A stretch of DNA of 20,148 nt from an uncultured Phascolarctobacterium sp. (lineage in GTDB: Bacteria > Bacillota > Negativicutes > Acidaminococcales > Acidaminococcaceae), in the NCBI GenBank assembly GCA_900552855.1, contig USBG01000019.1, forward strand, positions 1 through 20,148, in the 5' to 3' direction. Positions 7,905 through 15,030 of the stretch are shown here, piece by piece (the first letter of the stretch is position 1; each line of letters begins with the position of its first letter). Below the pieces are notes generated by a model that ran no database searches, was not told the origin of the DNA, and saw only the letters and a list, made by a program, of their open reading frames with translations. The translations under genes were made by a program, and so were the position numbers.

Positions 7905-9119
7905 TTATTTATTTTCGCGTGTATTTTTAATCTTTAAAGCCTGATCCAAGATGACATTTGCAACTGCTACCTTAGGCATTTGCTCTAAAGCAAGGCACTC
8001 ACCAGTAGGATACAGCAGTTTAACAATATTAGTATCAGTATTAAAGCCTGCACCTGCAGCAGTAACATCATTAGCTACAATCATGTCAAGGTTCTTCTTG
8101 ATGATTTTTTCAGAAGCATTAGCCAACAGGTTTTGTGTTTCTGCAGCAAAGCCAATCAGCACCTGATGAGTCTTTTTACCGCCCAGTGTTTTCAAAATAT
8201 CAGGATTTTTATCCATAACAACGGTTAAAGCATCATCAGTTTTCTTTTTAATCTTTTGATCTGCTACATCACGTGGACGATAGTCAGCTACTGCAGCAGC
8301 TTTAATAACAATATCTACCTTATCATAGGTATCAAGGCAAGCCTCCAGCATTTCGTTAGTAGTTTCTACCTTAATAGCCTTTACATTGGCAGGAATATCT
8401 AATGCAGAGGGACCAGAAATAAGCAGTACCTCAGCGCCACGCTCTGCAGCCATTTGTGCTACAGCATAACCCATTTTGCCGCTAGAACGGTTACCTACAA
8501 AACGAACAGGGTCAATAGGCTCTCTAGTGCCTGCAGCAGTTACTAAAACCTTTAAGCCTCGCAAATCACCTTCACGCTTAGCAAAGAAGGCACTAACAAA
8601 TTCTACAATCTGCTGCGGTTCAGGCAGGCGTCCTGCACCACTGGTACCACAGGCTAAAACACCTACTGCTGGCGGCATTACGGTAATGCCTAAATTAGAC
8701 AGCTTTTGAATATTTTCCTGAGTAACAGGATTTTCAAACATGCCGGTATTCATTGCCGGACAAACAATAATAGGAGCCTGCGCTGCCAGCAAGGTAGTGG
8801 ACAGCAGGTCATCAGCAATACCGCAGGCCATTTTAGCCAGAATATTAGCTGTAGCAGGAGCCACAAGAAAAACATCGGCCCAGTTAGCCAAAGCAATGTG
8901 CTCCACATTAAATTCCTGATTGCTTTCCCACATAGAGGTTGCAACCTTATTACCACTAATTTCCTTAAAGGTCAGCGGAGTAACGAATTGCTGAGCGTGG
9001 TCAGTCATAATAACACGCACCTCAGCACCCTGCTTACGCAGACGGCTTACTAAATCTACAGCCTTATAAACAGCGATACCGCCGGTAACGCCTAATACAA
9101 TCTTTTTTCCCTTTAACAA
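7905..9119 (-). CDS. coaBC: bifunctional phosphopantothenoylcysteine decarboxylase / phosphopantothenate-cysteine ligase
   Basis: Catalyses two consecutive steps of coenzyme A synthesis: ligation of cysteine to 4'-phosphopantothenate (CoaB, C-terminal) and FMN-dependent decarboxylation (CoaC, N-terminal). In 404 residues the CoaC half shows GVTGGIAVYK (10-19), the catalytic histidine in VEHIALANWAD (His74), PAMNTGMFENP (121-131) and the active-site-lid cysteine in ACGTSGAGR (Cys157). The CoaB half starts near 189 with VTAAGTREPIDPVR and contains GNRSSGKMG (209-217), AAAVADYRP (274-282) and KIKKK (289-293). The start is a TTG at 9119, seven bases after AGGAGGAG. It is the last gene of the yicC-remA-gmk-rpoZ-coaBC operon, after a 54-base gap. 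Confidence 0.97.
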   Translation of the reverse strand: MLKGKKIVLGVTGGIAVYKAVDLVSRLRKQGAEVRVIMTDHAQQFVTPLTFKEISGNKVATSMWESNQEFNVEHIALANWADVFLVAPATANILAKMACGIADDLLSTTLLAAQAPIIVCPAMNTGMFENPVTQENIQKLSNLGITVMPPAVGVLACGTSGAGRLPEPQQIVEFVSAFFAKREGDLRGLKVLVTAAGTREPIDPVRFVGNRSSGKMGYAVAQMAAERGAEVLLISGPSALDIPANVKAIKVETTNEMLEACLDTYDKVDIVIKAAAVADYRPRDVADQKIKKKTDDALTVVMDKNPDILKTLGGKKTHQVLIGFAAETQNLLANASEKIIKKNLDMIVANDVTAAGAGFNTDTNIVKLLYPTGECLALEQMPKVAVANVILDQALKIKNTRENK

Positions 9120-9173
9120 AGCTAAGCTCCTCCTATGAACTTACTATGCAGCAAAAAAGTGCACAGTAAAATC

Positions 9174-9368
9174 TTATACGTTCTTAGTACGCTCGTAGGT
9201 AATAGTATCGTTATAAATTTCCTTTAACGCGGTGCTAACCTCTTTCTCCGGAGAATTTTCACCAGGAACGGTCAACTCACGTGCTCTTTTAGCAGCCAAA
9301 ATTACTAAAGTATATTTGCTATCTACCTTTTCAGCTAATTTATCGATGGAAGGATCTACCATAGACAT
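9174..9368 (-). CDS. rpoZ: DNA-directed RNA polymerase subunit omega
   Basis: Small subunit that helps assemble and stabilise RNA polymerase by holding beta-prime. The 64-residue product carries the family core: MVDPSIDKLAEKVDSKY followed by TLVILAAKRARELT, then the conserved ALKEI segment near the C terminus. Length is typical of short Firmicute omegas. AGGAG lies nine bases upstream of the ATG at 9368. It sits 17 bases after gmk, an order widely conserved in Firmicutes, which supports the call. Confidence 0.95.
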   Translation of the reverse strand: MSMVDPSIDKLAEKVDSKYTLVILAAKRARELTVPGENSPEKEVSTALKEIYNDTITYERTKNV

Positions 9369-9385
9369 TAAAAATCACTCCTAAC

Positions 9386-10018
9386 TTATTTACCTTTGCA
9401 AATTTTATCAACAATAAAATATGTTCTTGCTACACGATAGCGCTCTGCTTCCATAATGGTTAACACCTTGTCAGCAGCCTTTTCAGCAACATCGTTAACA
9501 ATAATATAATCATATTCAGCAGCGTAGGTCAGCTCGCTAGCTGCAGAAGCCAGACGACGTTTAATTACGTCCTCACTGTCTGTGCCACGCTTGTAAATAC
9601 GTGCAGAAAGCTCATCTAAGGAAGGCGGAACGATGAACACAAACACACCCTCGGGGAAACGCTTTTTAACCTGCAGCGCACCTTGAATATCAATCTCTAA
9701 AAGCACGTCCTTGCCTGCTTCAAGCTGCTTCATAACATAATCACGAGGAGTGCCATAGTAGTTGCCATAAACTTCGGCATACTCTAAAAGCTCGTCCTTA
9801 GAAATCATTTCTTTAACTTCGTCAACGGTTTTAAAGAAATAATTTACTCCGTCTACCTCACCAGTTCTGGGCTGACGAGTAGTAACGGATACAGAATAGC
9901 CCAAATCAGGCAGCTGTTCACGCAGCATGGAGCAAATAGTACCCTTGCCTGCACCTGAGGGACCGGATACAACTAAAAGCACTCCCTTCGGAGTTACGTT
10001 TTCATGAAAATTACTCAT
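9386..10018 (-). CDS. gmk: guanylate kinase
   Basis: Phosphorylates GMP to GDP with ATP, in guanine nucleotide synthesis and recycling. From the chosen start the product has 210 residues, with a P-loop GPSGAGKGT (19-27), the GMP-binding TTRQPRTGEVDGVNYFF segment, YGNYYGTP, and the lid region with RIYKRGTDSEDVIKRR. The ATG at 10018 is preferred because AGAGGTGA lies just upstream, overlapping the remA stop. The longer frame from 10048 would overlap remA by 20 bases and lacks a ribosome binding site. It sits ten bases after remA in the same operon. Confidence 0.96.
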   Translation of the reverse strand: MSNFHENVTPKGVLLVVSGPSGAGKGTICSMLREQLPDLGYSVSVTTRQPRTGEVDGVNYFFKTVDEVKEMISKDELLEYAEVYGNYYGTPRDYVMKQLEAGKDVLLEIDIQGALQVKKRFPEGVFVFIVPPSLDELSARIYKRGTDSEDVIKRRLASAASELTYAAEYDYIIVNDVAEKAADKVLTIMEAERYRVARTYFIVDKICKGK

Positions 10019-10028
10019 CTCGTCACCT

Positions 10029-10295
10029 CTACTCTTCATCAGAATCATCAGACTGTACTAAACGATTAGCAACAGTTTCCGGCTGTACAGCGGACAAAAT
10101 AATATGACCGCTATCAGTAACTACAACTGCACGTGTACGACGACCATAGGTAGCATCAATAAGCATACCCTTGTCACGTGCCTCCTGAATGATACGCTTG
10201 ATGGGAGCAGATTCAGGACTAATAATGGAAATAATGCGGTTGGCGGCAACAATATTACCAAAGCCAATATTAATCAGCTTAATATCCATCTTCAT
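10029..10295 (-). CDS. remA: RemA-family DNA-binding regulator (DUF370)
   Basis: Small cytoplasmic protein of 88 residues. The family member in Bacillus subtilis forms ring-like oligomers that bind DNA and activate biofilm-matrix and osmoprotection genes. The diagnostic N terminus, with LINIGFGNIVAANRI, and the central IDATYGRRTRAVVVTDSGH segment are present and complete, and the C terminus is acidic. A GGGAGG motif precedes the ATG at 10295. It lies between yicC and gmk, its standard position. The regulon in this organism is unknown; the role is by family. Confidence 0.92.
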   Translation of the reverse strand: MKMDIKLINIGFGNIVAANRIISIISPESAPIKRIIQEARDKGMLIDATYGRRTRAVVVTDSGHIILSAVQPETVANRLVQSDDSDEE

Positions 10296-10306
10296 ACGCC
10301 TCCCGT

Positions 10307-11206
10307 CTATTCGATGTTCTGGATTTGCTCGCGAATTTTCTCTATTTCAGCCTTAATTTCTACAACGATTTGTGCTAAGGTATAGTCATTAGCCTTGGAA
10401 GCAATAGTATTAGCCTCGCGGTTAAATTCCTGAATCAAAAAGTCTAGCTTACGACCAACAGGCTTATCAGAGGAAATTATTTCCTTAAATTGCTTAATAT
10501 GGCTCTTTAAGCGTACAATTTCTTCAGTAATGTTGGCGCGGTCTGCAAAGAAGGCAACCTCCTGCAGCAGGCGATCCTGGTCAACAGTAAGATTGTGATC
10601 GGACAATAAGGAATTCAAACGTTCAGTCAGCTTAGCCTGATAATCCTCTACAACCAAGGAGGAACGAGCTTCGATTTGGCTCAGCTTTTCAGCAATCAGG
10701 TCCGCACGATAGATGAAATCACCATAAATATTGCCACCCTCGGTCTCACGCATTGCTACAAGATTATTTAATGCCTGATTCAAAGCAATTTCTACCTTAG
10801 GCCAAACGCTTTCCACATCAAAGAAGCCTTCCTTAACGTTGATAACATCGTCAAAGCGAGCGATGTTCATAACCTCTACAGCTTCGTTCATATTGAGCTT
10901 TTCAGCACCAATAGCCTCGGCAATATCCATCAGTGCCTTGTGATAGGCAGCTGCCAGATTTTTATCAACCTTTAAGGTTGCGTTGTCGCTAGTAGTATAG
11001 TCTGCATTAATAAAAACATCGATACGACCACGACTGATGGTTTTAAGAATAGTTTTACGGATTTTATCCTCAATAGGATTTAAGAAACGGGGCAGACGCA
11101 CTGCAACCTCGTTATAACGATGGTTGACGGTTTTCATTTCAATAGTAATAGAAAAATTAGCGTCTTCGTATTCGCCACGGCCAAAGCCTGTCATACTTTT
11201 TAACAC
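10307..11206 (-). CDS. YicC family endoribonuclease-like protein
   Basis: YicC/YloC family protein; members act as endoribonucleases or RNA-decay factors. The 299-residue form shows the N-terminal SMTGFGRGE signature right after the start, NHRYNEVAVRLPR in the YicC N domain, and a C-terminal DUF1732 region with KLDFLIQEFNREANTIASK and a helical ending. The start is taken as GTG at 11206, because AGGAGG lies six bases upstream and homologues begin just before SMTGFG. The longer frame from an ATG at 11275 adds 23 residues that do not look conserved. It is the first gene of the operon, with remA 11 bases downstream. Confidence 0.92.
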   Translation of the reverse strand: MLKSMTGFGRGEYEDANFSITIEMKTVNHRYNEVAVRLPRFLNPIEDKIRKTILKTISRGRIDVFINADYTTSDNATLKVDKNLAAAYHKALMDIAEAIGAEKLNMNEAVEVMNIARFDDVINVKEGFFDVESVWPKVEIALNQALNNLVAMRETEGGNIYGDFIYRADLIAEKLSQIEARSSLVVEDYQAKLTERLNSLLSDHNLTVDQDRLLQEVAFFADRANITEEIVRLKSHIKQFKEIISSDKPVGRKLDFLIQEFNREANTIASKANDYTLAQIVVEIKAEIEKIREQIQNIE

Positions 11207-11301
11207 GAGTAGCCTCCTAACCTCCCCATACAGGGATGAGTTTTTTGAGTTTTCAACACTTAAAACATAAGTCATTTATAATATGCTTATATTAACAATT
11301 A

Positions 11302-11310
11302 ATTATACCA
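11302..11310 (-). promoter_or_regulatory. candidate extended -10 promoter of the yicC operon
   Basis: On the minus strand TGGTATAAT combines a perfect -10 hexamer (11302-11307) with an upstream TG dinucleotide. The -35 region is poor (TGAAAA-like). It lies about 95 bases upstream of the yicC start. Confidence 0.45.
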
Positions 11311-11349
11311 TAGATTTCGCCATTTTTCAGCTTTTTTCGGCAGTTTTCT

Positions 11350-11378
11350 TTGCGAAGGTCACTTTTTCGGAGTATAAT
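11350..11378 (+). promoter_or_regulatory. rqcH promoter
   Basis: TTGCGA (11350-11355) and TATAAT (11373-11378) on the plus strand are 17 bases apart, about 30 bases upstream of the rqcH ATG. AAGGAGG (from about 11396) provides the ribosome binding site. Confidence 0.65.
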
Positions 11379-11408
11379 GGTACAAATAACCTTTATAAGG
11401 AGGTACTT

Positions 11409-13145
11409 ATGAATTTAGAGGGCCTTACCTTGAAATTAGTCAACGACCATCTGAAAGAGGAGCTTTTAGGTGGTAAAATATATCGTGTTTTTATGCCCAC
11501 TCCTCACTCTCTTTTACTTATGATTAAAAGAGACCGCGATACCACTGCTCTTTTAGCAGAGCTAAACGGTGGCAGTCCGGCGCTGTATATTCCTAAGCAG
11601 CTGCCTGAAAATCCAGATGTTCCCCCTGCCTTTTGCATGCTGCTACGTAAGCATTTAGAAGAAGGACGCATCACTGCTATTAAGCAGCAGGATTTGGACC
11701 GTATCATCACTTTAGAAATAGATATGTTAGGTGCCAGCAGTAAGATCATTACCAAAAAGCTTATCTTTGAGCTTACCGGCAAGAACAGCAATATTATTTT
11801 GGAGCAGGAAGGCATTATTATTGACAGCATTAAGCACATCGGTGCCTCTCAAAGCAGCTATCGCCTGATTTTACCTGGTAAGGAGTATGTAGCACCGCCA
11901 CCACAAAGCGGCCTTAATCCTCTCACTGCCAATCCAATGGAGCTGGTACGTATCGCAAATGCTGCCCCTGCTGCTACCTTTTTAAAAGGCTTCATTGCTA
12001 ATACAGTTGGTCTCGGTAAATATACTGCCAGCGAGCTTTTAACAGCTGCAGATATTATTATTAATCAGGTCAAGCTTGAGCCTGCTGAGGAAAAAGCTTT
12101 AGCTGCTACTATTAGCAATCTGCAGGAACGGTTAAATGGCAACGGTCCCAAACCAGTTTATGCCATCATTGGCCGCACAAACCAAGTAAAAACTATTTTA
12201 ACCCTACAACCACAAATTTTAGAGACTGGTGCTAGCGTAAAGGAATTCTCTAATATTAACGATGCTATTTGCTATGCCATGAGCCTTAAGCCCATTCAGC
12301 TGCCTCAGCATGAACAGCTGCAAAAGCTAGTTAGTGCCGAAACTGCCAGGCTGGAGAAAAAGCTACAGGCATTAGAAAAGGACCTTAATAACGCTCAGGA
12401 TGCCGAAGCTCAGCGCATGCTGGCAGATACCATCATGGCCAATATTTATCAAATAAAAAAAGGGCAAACTAGTGCTGACCTAATTAATATTTATGATGGT
12501 GAGCCTGTTACCGTCAGCCTTTCCCCCATTCTGTCGCCTACAGAAAATGCTCAAGCATATTATAAGCGCTACAACAAATATAAACGCGCACAGGTTGAGG
12601 TTCAGCTGCAAATGGAAGCGGCAAAGGAAATGCTCCAATATCTAGCCAGCCTTGATTCCTCCTTAATGACTGCTGTTACTAAAGCAGAGGTAGAGGAAAT
12701 TCGTCAGGAAATGATTGCCTCCGACCTTATCAAGGAGATTGGTAAAAAGAAAAAGTCTTTAGCACAAAAATCCATTCCTCTGCATATTAAGCTCAATGAT
12801 GAAGCTGATTTATATATTGGCAAAAACAATAAGCAGAATGACTATGTAACCTTCACCATGGGTGGACCTAGGGATTTGTGGTTCCACACTAAGGATATTC
12901 CTGGCTCTCACCTTATTCTGAAAACTACCTTGCCTGAATATCGACAATCAGATATAGAAATTGCCGTACAGCTAGCAGCCTACTTCAGTAAAGCCCGCAG
13001 TGGCAGCAATATTCCGGTAGACTGTGTACAAAGACGTTATGTCAAAAAGCCTGCAGGCAGCAAGCCCGGCTTCGTCATCTTCACTAACCAGAAAACCTAC
13101 TACACAACTCCTGATGAAACTTTGATAAACAAACTGCTAGAGTAA
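11409..13145 (+). CDS. rqcH: ribosome quality-control factor RqcH (NFACT family; Rqc2 homologue)
   Basis: Family members bind stalled 50S-peptidyl-tRNA complexes and recruit alanyl-tRNA to add C-terminal alanine tails for degradation; older names are FbpA and fibronectin-binding protein. From the ATG at 11409 the protein has 578 residues. It has an NFACT-N domain (about 1-130) with the Asp97-Arg98 pair that matches the functional DR motif of Bacillus RqcH, a middle helix-hairpin-helix region, coiled-coil segments (about 300-420), and a C-terminal NFACT-R domain with DLWFHTKDIPGSHLIL. The frame opens at 11283, but the first 42 codons precede a perfect AAGGAGG and overlap the promoter, so they are excluded. 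Confidence 0.93.
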   Translation: MNLEGLTLKLVNDHLKEELLGGKIYRVFMPTPHSLLLMIKRDRDTTALLAELNGGSPALYIPKQLPENPDVPPAFCMLLRKHLEEGRITAIKQQDLDRIITLEIDMLGASSKIITKKLIFELTGKNSNIILEQEGIIIDSIKHIGASQSSYRLILPGKEYVAPPPQSGLNPLTANPMELVRIANAAPAATFLKGFIANTVGLGKYTASELLTAADIIINQVKLEPAEEKALAATISNLQERLNGNGPKPVYAIIGRTNQVKTILTLQPQILETGASVKEFSNINDAICYAMSLKPIQLPQHEQLQKLVSAETARLEKKLQALEKDLNNAQDAEAQRMLADTIMANIYQIKKGQTSADLINIYDGEPVTVSLSPILSPTENAQAYYKRYNKYKRAQVEVQLQMEAAKEMLQYLASLDSSLMTAVTKAEVEEIRQEMIASDLIKEIGKKKKSLAQKSIPLHIKLNDEADLYIGKNNKQNDYVTFTMGGPRDLWFHTKDIPGSHLILKTTLPEYRQSDIEIAVQLAAYFSKARSGSNIPVDCVQRRYVKKPAGSKPGFVIFTNQKTYYTTPDETLINKLLE

Positions 13146-13160
13146 TTTTATGATACAGAA

Positions 13161-13196
13161 AAGCCTTGCTTTCAATAACAGAAGGCAAGGCTTTTT
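13161..13196 (+). terminator. rqcH terminator
   Basis: AAGCCTTGC (13161-13169) pairs perfectly with GCAAGGCTT (13185-13193), followed by TTT. It lies 15 bases after the rqcH stop. Confidence 0.85.
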
Positions 13197-13201
13197 ACAT
13201 A

Positions 13202-13232
13202 AGAAAAACCTGCTCCCAATGAGAGCAGGTTT
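13202..13232 (-). terminator. terminator of the CofE-like gene
   Basis: On the minus strand a 10-bp stem, AAACCTGCTC (13232-13223) with GAGCAGGTTT (13215-13206), is followed by TTC. It faces the rqcH terminator across a few bases and ends the converging transcript. Confidence 0.8.
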
Positions 13233-13269
13233 AATTATTTGTGCCGTATTATTTTAACTAAGCCTATAC

Positions 13270-14460
13270 TTAGTCAGTGAAGTTATCAAAATAACCTTGT
13301 ACCAGTACAAGCGGAGTACCTTTATCACCGCTGCCGCTGGTAAGATCGCACAGAGAGCCAATCAGGTCAGTCAGCTGTCTGGGGGTGGTACCTTGAGCTG
13401 CCATATTGCCTACCAAGCTACCGTTTTTCTCCTTAATACGTTGGCTGATAGCTTCCTTCAAATCAGCGCCCTTCAAACCCTTGAAGTCGTTGTCTGCCAG
13501 ATATTTCAGCTTCAGTTCGTTAGGAGTACCAATCAGGCCATGAGTAAATGCAGGAGATACAACGGGGTCAGCCAGCTCCCAAATTTTACCTTGGGGATCC
13601 TTAAATGCGCCGTCGCCATAAACCATAACCTCAACATGCTTGCCAGTCAGGTCCAGTAACTGCTTTTGAATATCCTCTACAACGTCTTGGCATTCTCTGG
13701 GGAACAGCTTGATTTGGTCTTCGGTGGATTTGTTGGAGCCCAACAGACCATATCTGGTATTGTAGCCGCTGCCATTAATAGGAGCATTCATAATGTCATC
13801 CAGACCGCAAACAACTTTAGCACCAGCTGCCTTCAGAATACGTTTAGTTCTTACACGAGTATGAATATCGCAGGTAAGAACGCAATCAGTGTAGTTCAGG
13901 ATAGTTTTAGCTTGGTTAGCAAAAATAACCTCAACCTCAGCACCTGCTTCTTTAATCAGGTTTGCATAATATTCTACATAGTCAACACCAGTGAATTCGT
14001 GCTTGTTTTCGCCAAACAGCTCACGATATTTTTCCAGTGTCAGTACATCGCTGTAAGGATTGATGCCTGCTTCATCCAGTTGGTCATAGGTCAGCAGTGC
14101 ATTACCAACCTCGTCGCTAGGATAGCTGAGCATTAAAACAACTTTTTTCGCACCCATTGCAATGCCCTTCAGGCAAATAGCAAAACGGTTACGAGACAGA
14201 ATCGGGAAAATTACACCGATAGTTTCGCCGCCCAGCTTAGCCTTAACGTCAGCAGCAATGTCCTCAACAGAAGCATAGTTGCCTTGAGATCTTGCAACAA
14301 CGGATTCAGTTACAGAAACAACGTCTCTGTCACGCAGTTCAAAGCCTTCGCTTTCAGCTGCCTCCATCAGACTCTTAACAACAATGCCGGCAATATCATC
14401 GCCTTGGCGGATAATCGGACAACGAATACCTCGAGAAATAGTCCCTACTTTTCTTTCCAT
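13270..14460 (-). CDS. CofE-like protein (coenzyme F420-0:L-glutamate ligase family)
   Basis: Recognised as a member of the family that in methanogens and actinobacteria attaches glutamate to F420-0 (CofE/FbiB). The 396-residue form starts with a GTISRGIRCPIIRQGDD segment, then DVVSVTESVVARSQG (about 46-60), matching the early CofE pattern of a GDxL-type strand and a 'serine-x-x-x-G' loop. Later segments include LTCDIHTRVRTKRIL and a glycine- and asparagine-rich GSGYNTRYGLLGSN loop. It is longer than archaeal CofE (about 250 residues). No other F420 gene is present in the window, so the true substrate is unknown. ATG 14460 is chosen because TTGGAGGC lies seven bases upstream; the TTG at 14475 is part of that ribosome binding site. 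Confidence 0.72.
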   Translation of the reverse strand: MERKVGTISRGIRCPIIRQGDDIAGIVVKSLMEAAESEGFELRDRDVVSVTESVVARSQGNYASVEDIAADVKAKLGGETIGVIFPILSRNRFAICLKGIAMGAKKVVLMLSYPSDEVGNALLTYDQLDEAGINPYSDVLTLEKYRELFGENKHEFTGVDYVEYYANLIKEAGAEVEVIFANQAKTILNYTDCVLTCDIHTRVRTKRILKAAGAKVVCGLDDIMNAPINGSGYNTRYGLLGSNKSTEDQIKLFPRECQDVVEDIQKQLLDLTGKHVEVMVYGDGAFKDPQGKIWELADPVVSPAFTHGLIGTPNELKLKYLADNDFKGLKGADLKEAISQRIKEKNGSLVGNMAAQGTTPRQLTDLIGSLCDLTSGSGDKGTPLVLVQGYFDNFTD

Positions 14461-14486
14461 AAAATGTGCCTCCAAAAATTTAACAG

Positions 14487-14492
14487 ATTATA
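14487..14492 (-). promoter_or_regulatory. possible -10 element for the CofE-like gene
   Basis: A perfect TATAAT on the minus strand lies about 27 bases upstream of the ATG at 14460, but no good -35 hexamer is found at the right distance. The gene could also be read from the upstream small-RNA promoter. Confidence 0.3.
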
Positions 14493-14526
14493 ATACAGCA
14501 TATTTTTGTATTGGTAAATCTATCAG

Positions 14527-14715
14527 ATTAGTGACATCCTTCCGCTGTACAATAAACAGCAGAAGCTTCTTGCTTCAATGAGAGCAATATCAGCTAACAG
14601 ATGACCTTGGCTTCTCTCCACAAGCGTAACTTTCCATGTGCCCCATGGTAGTTCTTGTACAAGCTCTTCTGACAACAGCAACTATCACAGCAGACCTTAT
14701 ACAATCGAAACATTC
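14527..14715 (-). ncRNA. ssrS: candidate 6S RNA
   Basis: A non-coding minus-strand segment of about 190 bases, the length of 6S RNA, follows its own promoter. It folds as a long rod. A closing helix joins TCTGCTGT (14694-14687) to ACAGCGGA (14548-14541). The apical arm pairs ACAAG, AACT and CCATG (14658-14644 side) with CATGG, AGTT and CTTGT (14638-14620 side), with a GGGCA loop region. A small hairpin, GAAGC-AAGAA-GCTTC (14576-14562), lies on the 3' side of the large central bubble. The motif GAGAAGCC (14616-14609) after the apical arm resembles the equivalent position in Escherichia coli 6S RNA. 6S RNA binds the housekeeping RNA polymerase holoenzyme. Exact ends are estimates; a leader of the CofE-like gene is the alternative. 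Confidence 0.55.
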
Positions 14716-14721
14716 ATAATT

Positions 14722-14750
14722 ATTTTAACGTAAACAACCTGATACTGCAA
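14722..14750 (-). promoter_or_regulatory. promoter of the candidate 6S RNA
   Basis: TTGCAG (14745-14750) and TAAAAT (14722-14727) on the minus strand are 17 bases apart, placing the transcription start near 14715, just upstream of the structured segment. Confidence 0.5.
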
Positions 14751-14975
14751 GAGATAATTGGTATATTCCCATATTTTTGTTAATAGTATAAAAGAGAATA
14801 GCAAAAAGCAACACAAAGTGTAACATTTCTTACAGTATTCCTATAATAACAAATCAAACTTTGAGCTGATAGTTAACAGTTTTTCACTTTAACGCCCTAT
14901 TTTTACTGACTACAAGCAAAAAAAATCTTATTTTTTCCGAACATTAATCATAAAATCAAGAATCTCGTACTGATT
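14751..14975. other. AT-rich gap without a recognised gene
   Basis: About 225 bases between the 6S promoter and the terminator of the MBL-fold gene. It is rich in A and T runs (A-tract and T-tract near 14920-14937). I see no open frame, repeat or RNA that I can support. Confidence 0.5.
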
Positions 14976-15004
14976 AAAAAGAGACGGCCATCGCTGACCG
15001 TCTC
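14976..15004 (-). terminator. terminator of the MBL-fold RNase-like gene
   Basis: GAGACGG (15004-14998) pairs with CCGTCTC (14987-14981) on the minus strand and is followed by five T residues. It lies about 26 bases after the stop codon. Confidence 0.85.
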
Positions 15005-15030
15005 CTTACTATGCTTTTAAACCCTTCAGG

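Noticed and set aside
11207..11275. 23-codon N-terminal extension of the YicC-family protein
   Set aside because: AGGAGG lies immediately before the GTG at 11206 and the family signature begins four codons after it.
11283..11408. 42-codon N-terminal extension of RqcH
   Set aside because: It lies upstream of a perfect ribosome binding site and across the predicted promoter, and homologues start at the ATG at 11409, where the DR motif then falls at 97-98.
13297..14136. Two plus-strand frames of 120 and 156 codons
   Set aside because: Both lie antisense within the CofE-like gene and show no family features or translation signals.
14461..14720. A riboswitch (folate, cobalamin, T-box, ZTP or other) controlling the CofE-like gene
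   Set aside because: None of the core motifs of these classes that I know was visible on the minus strand; the rod-like fold fits 6S RNA better.
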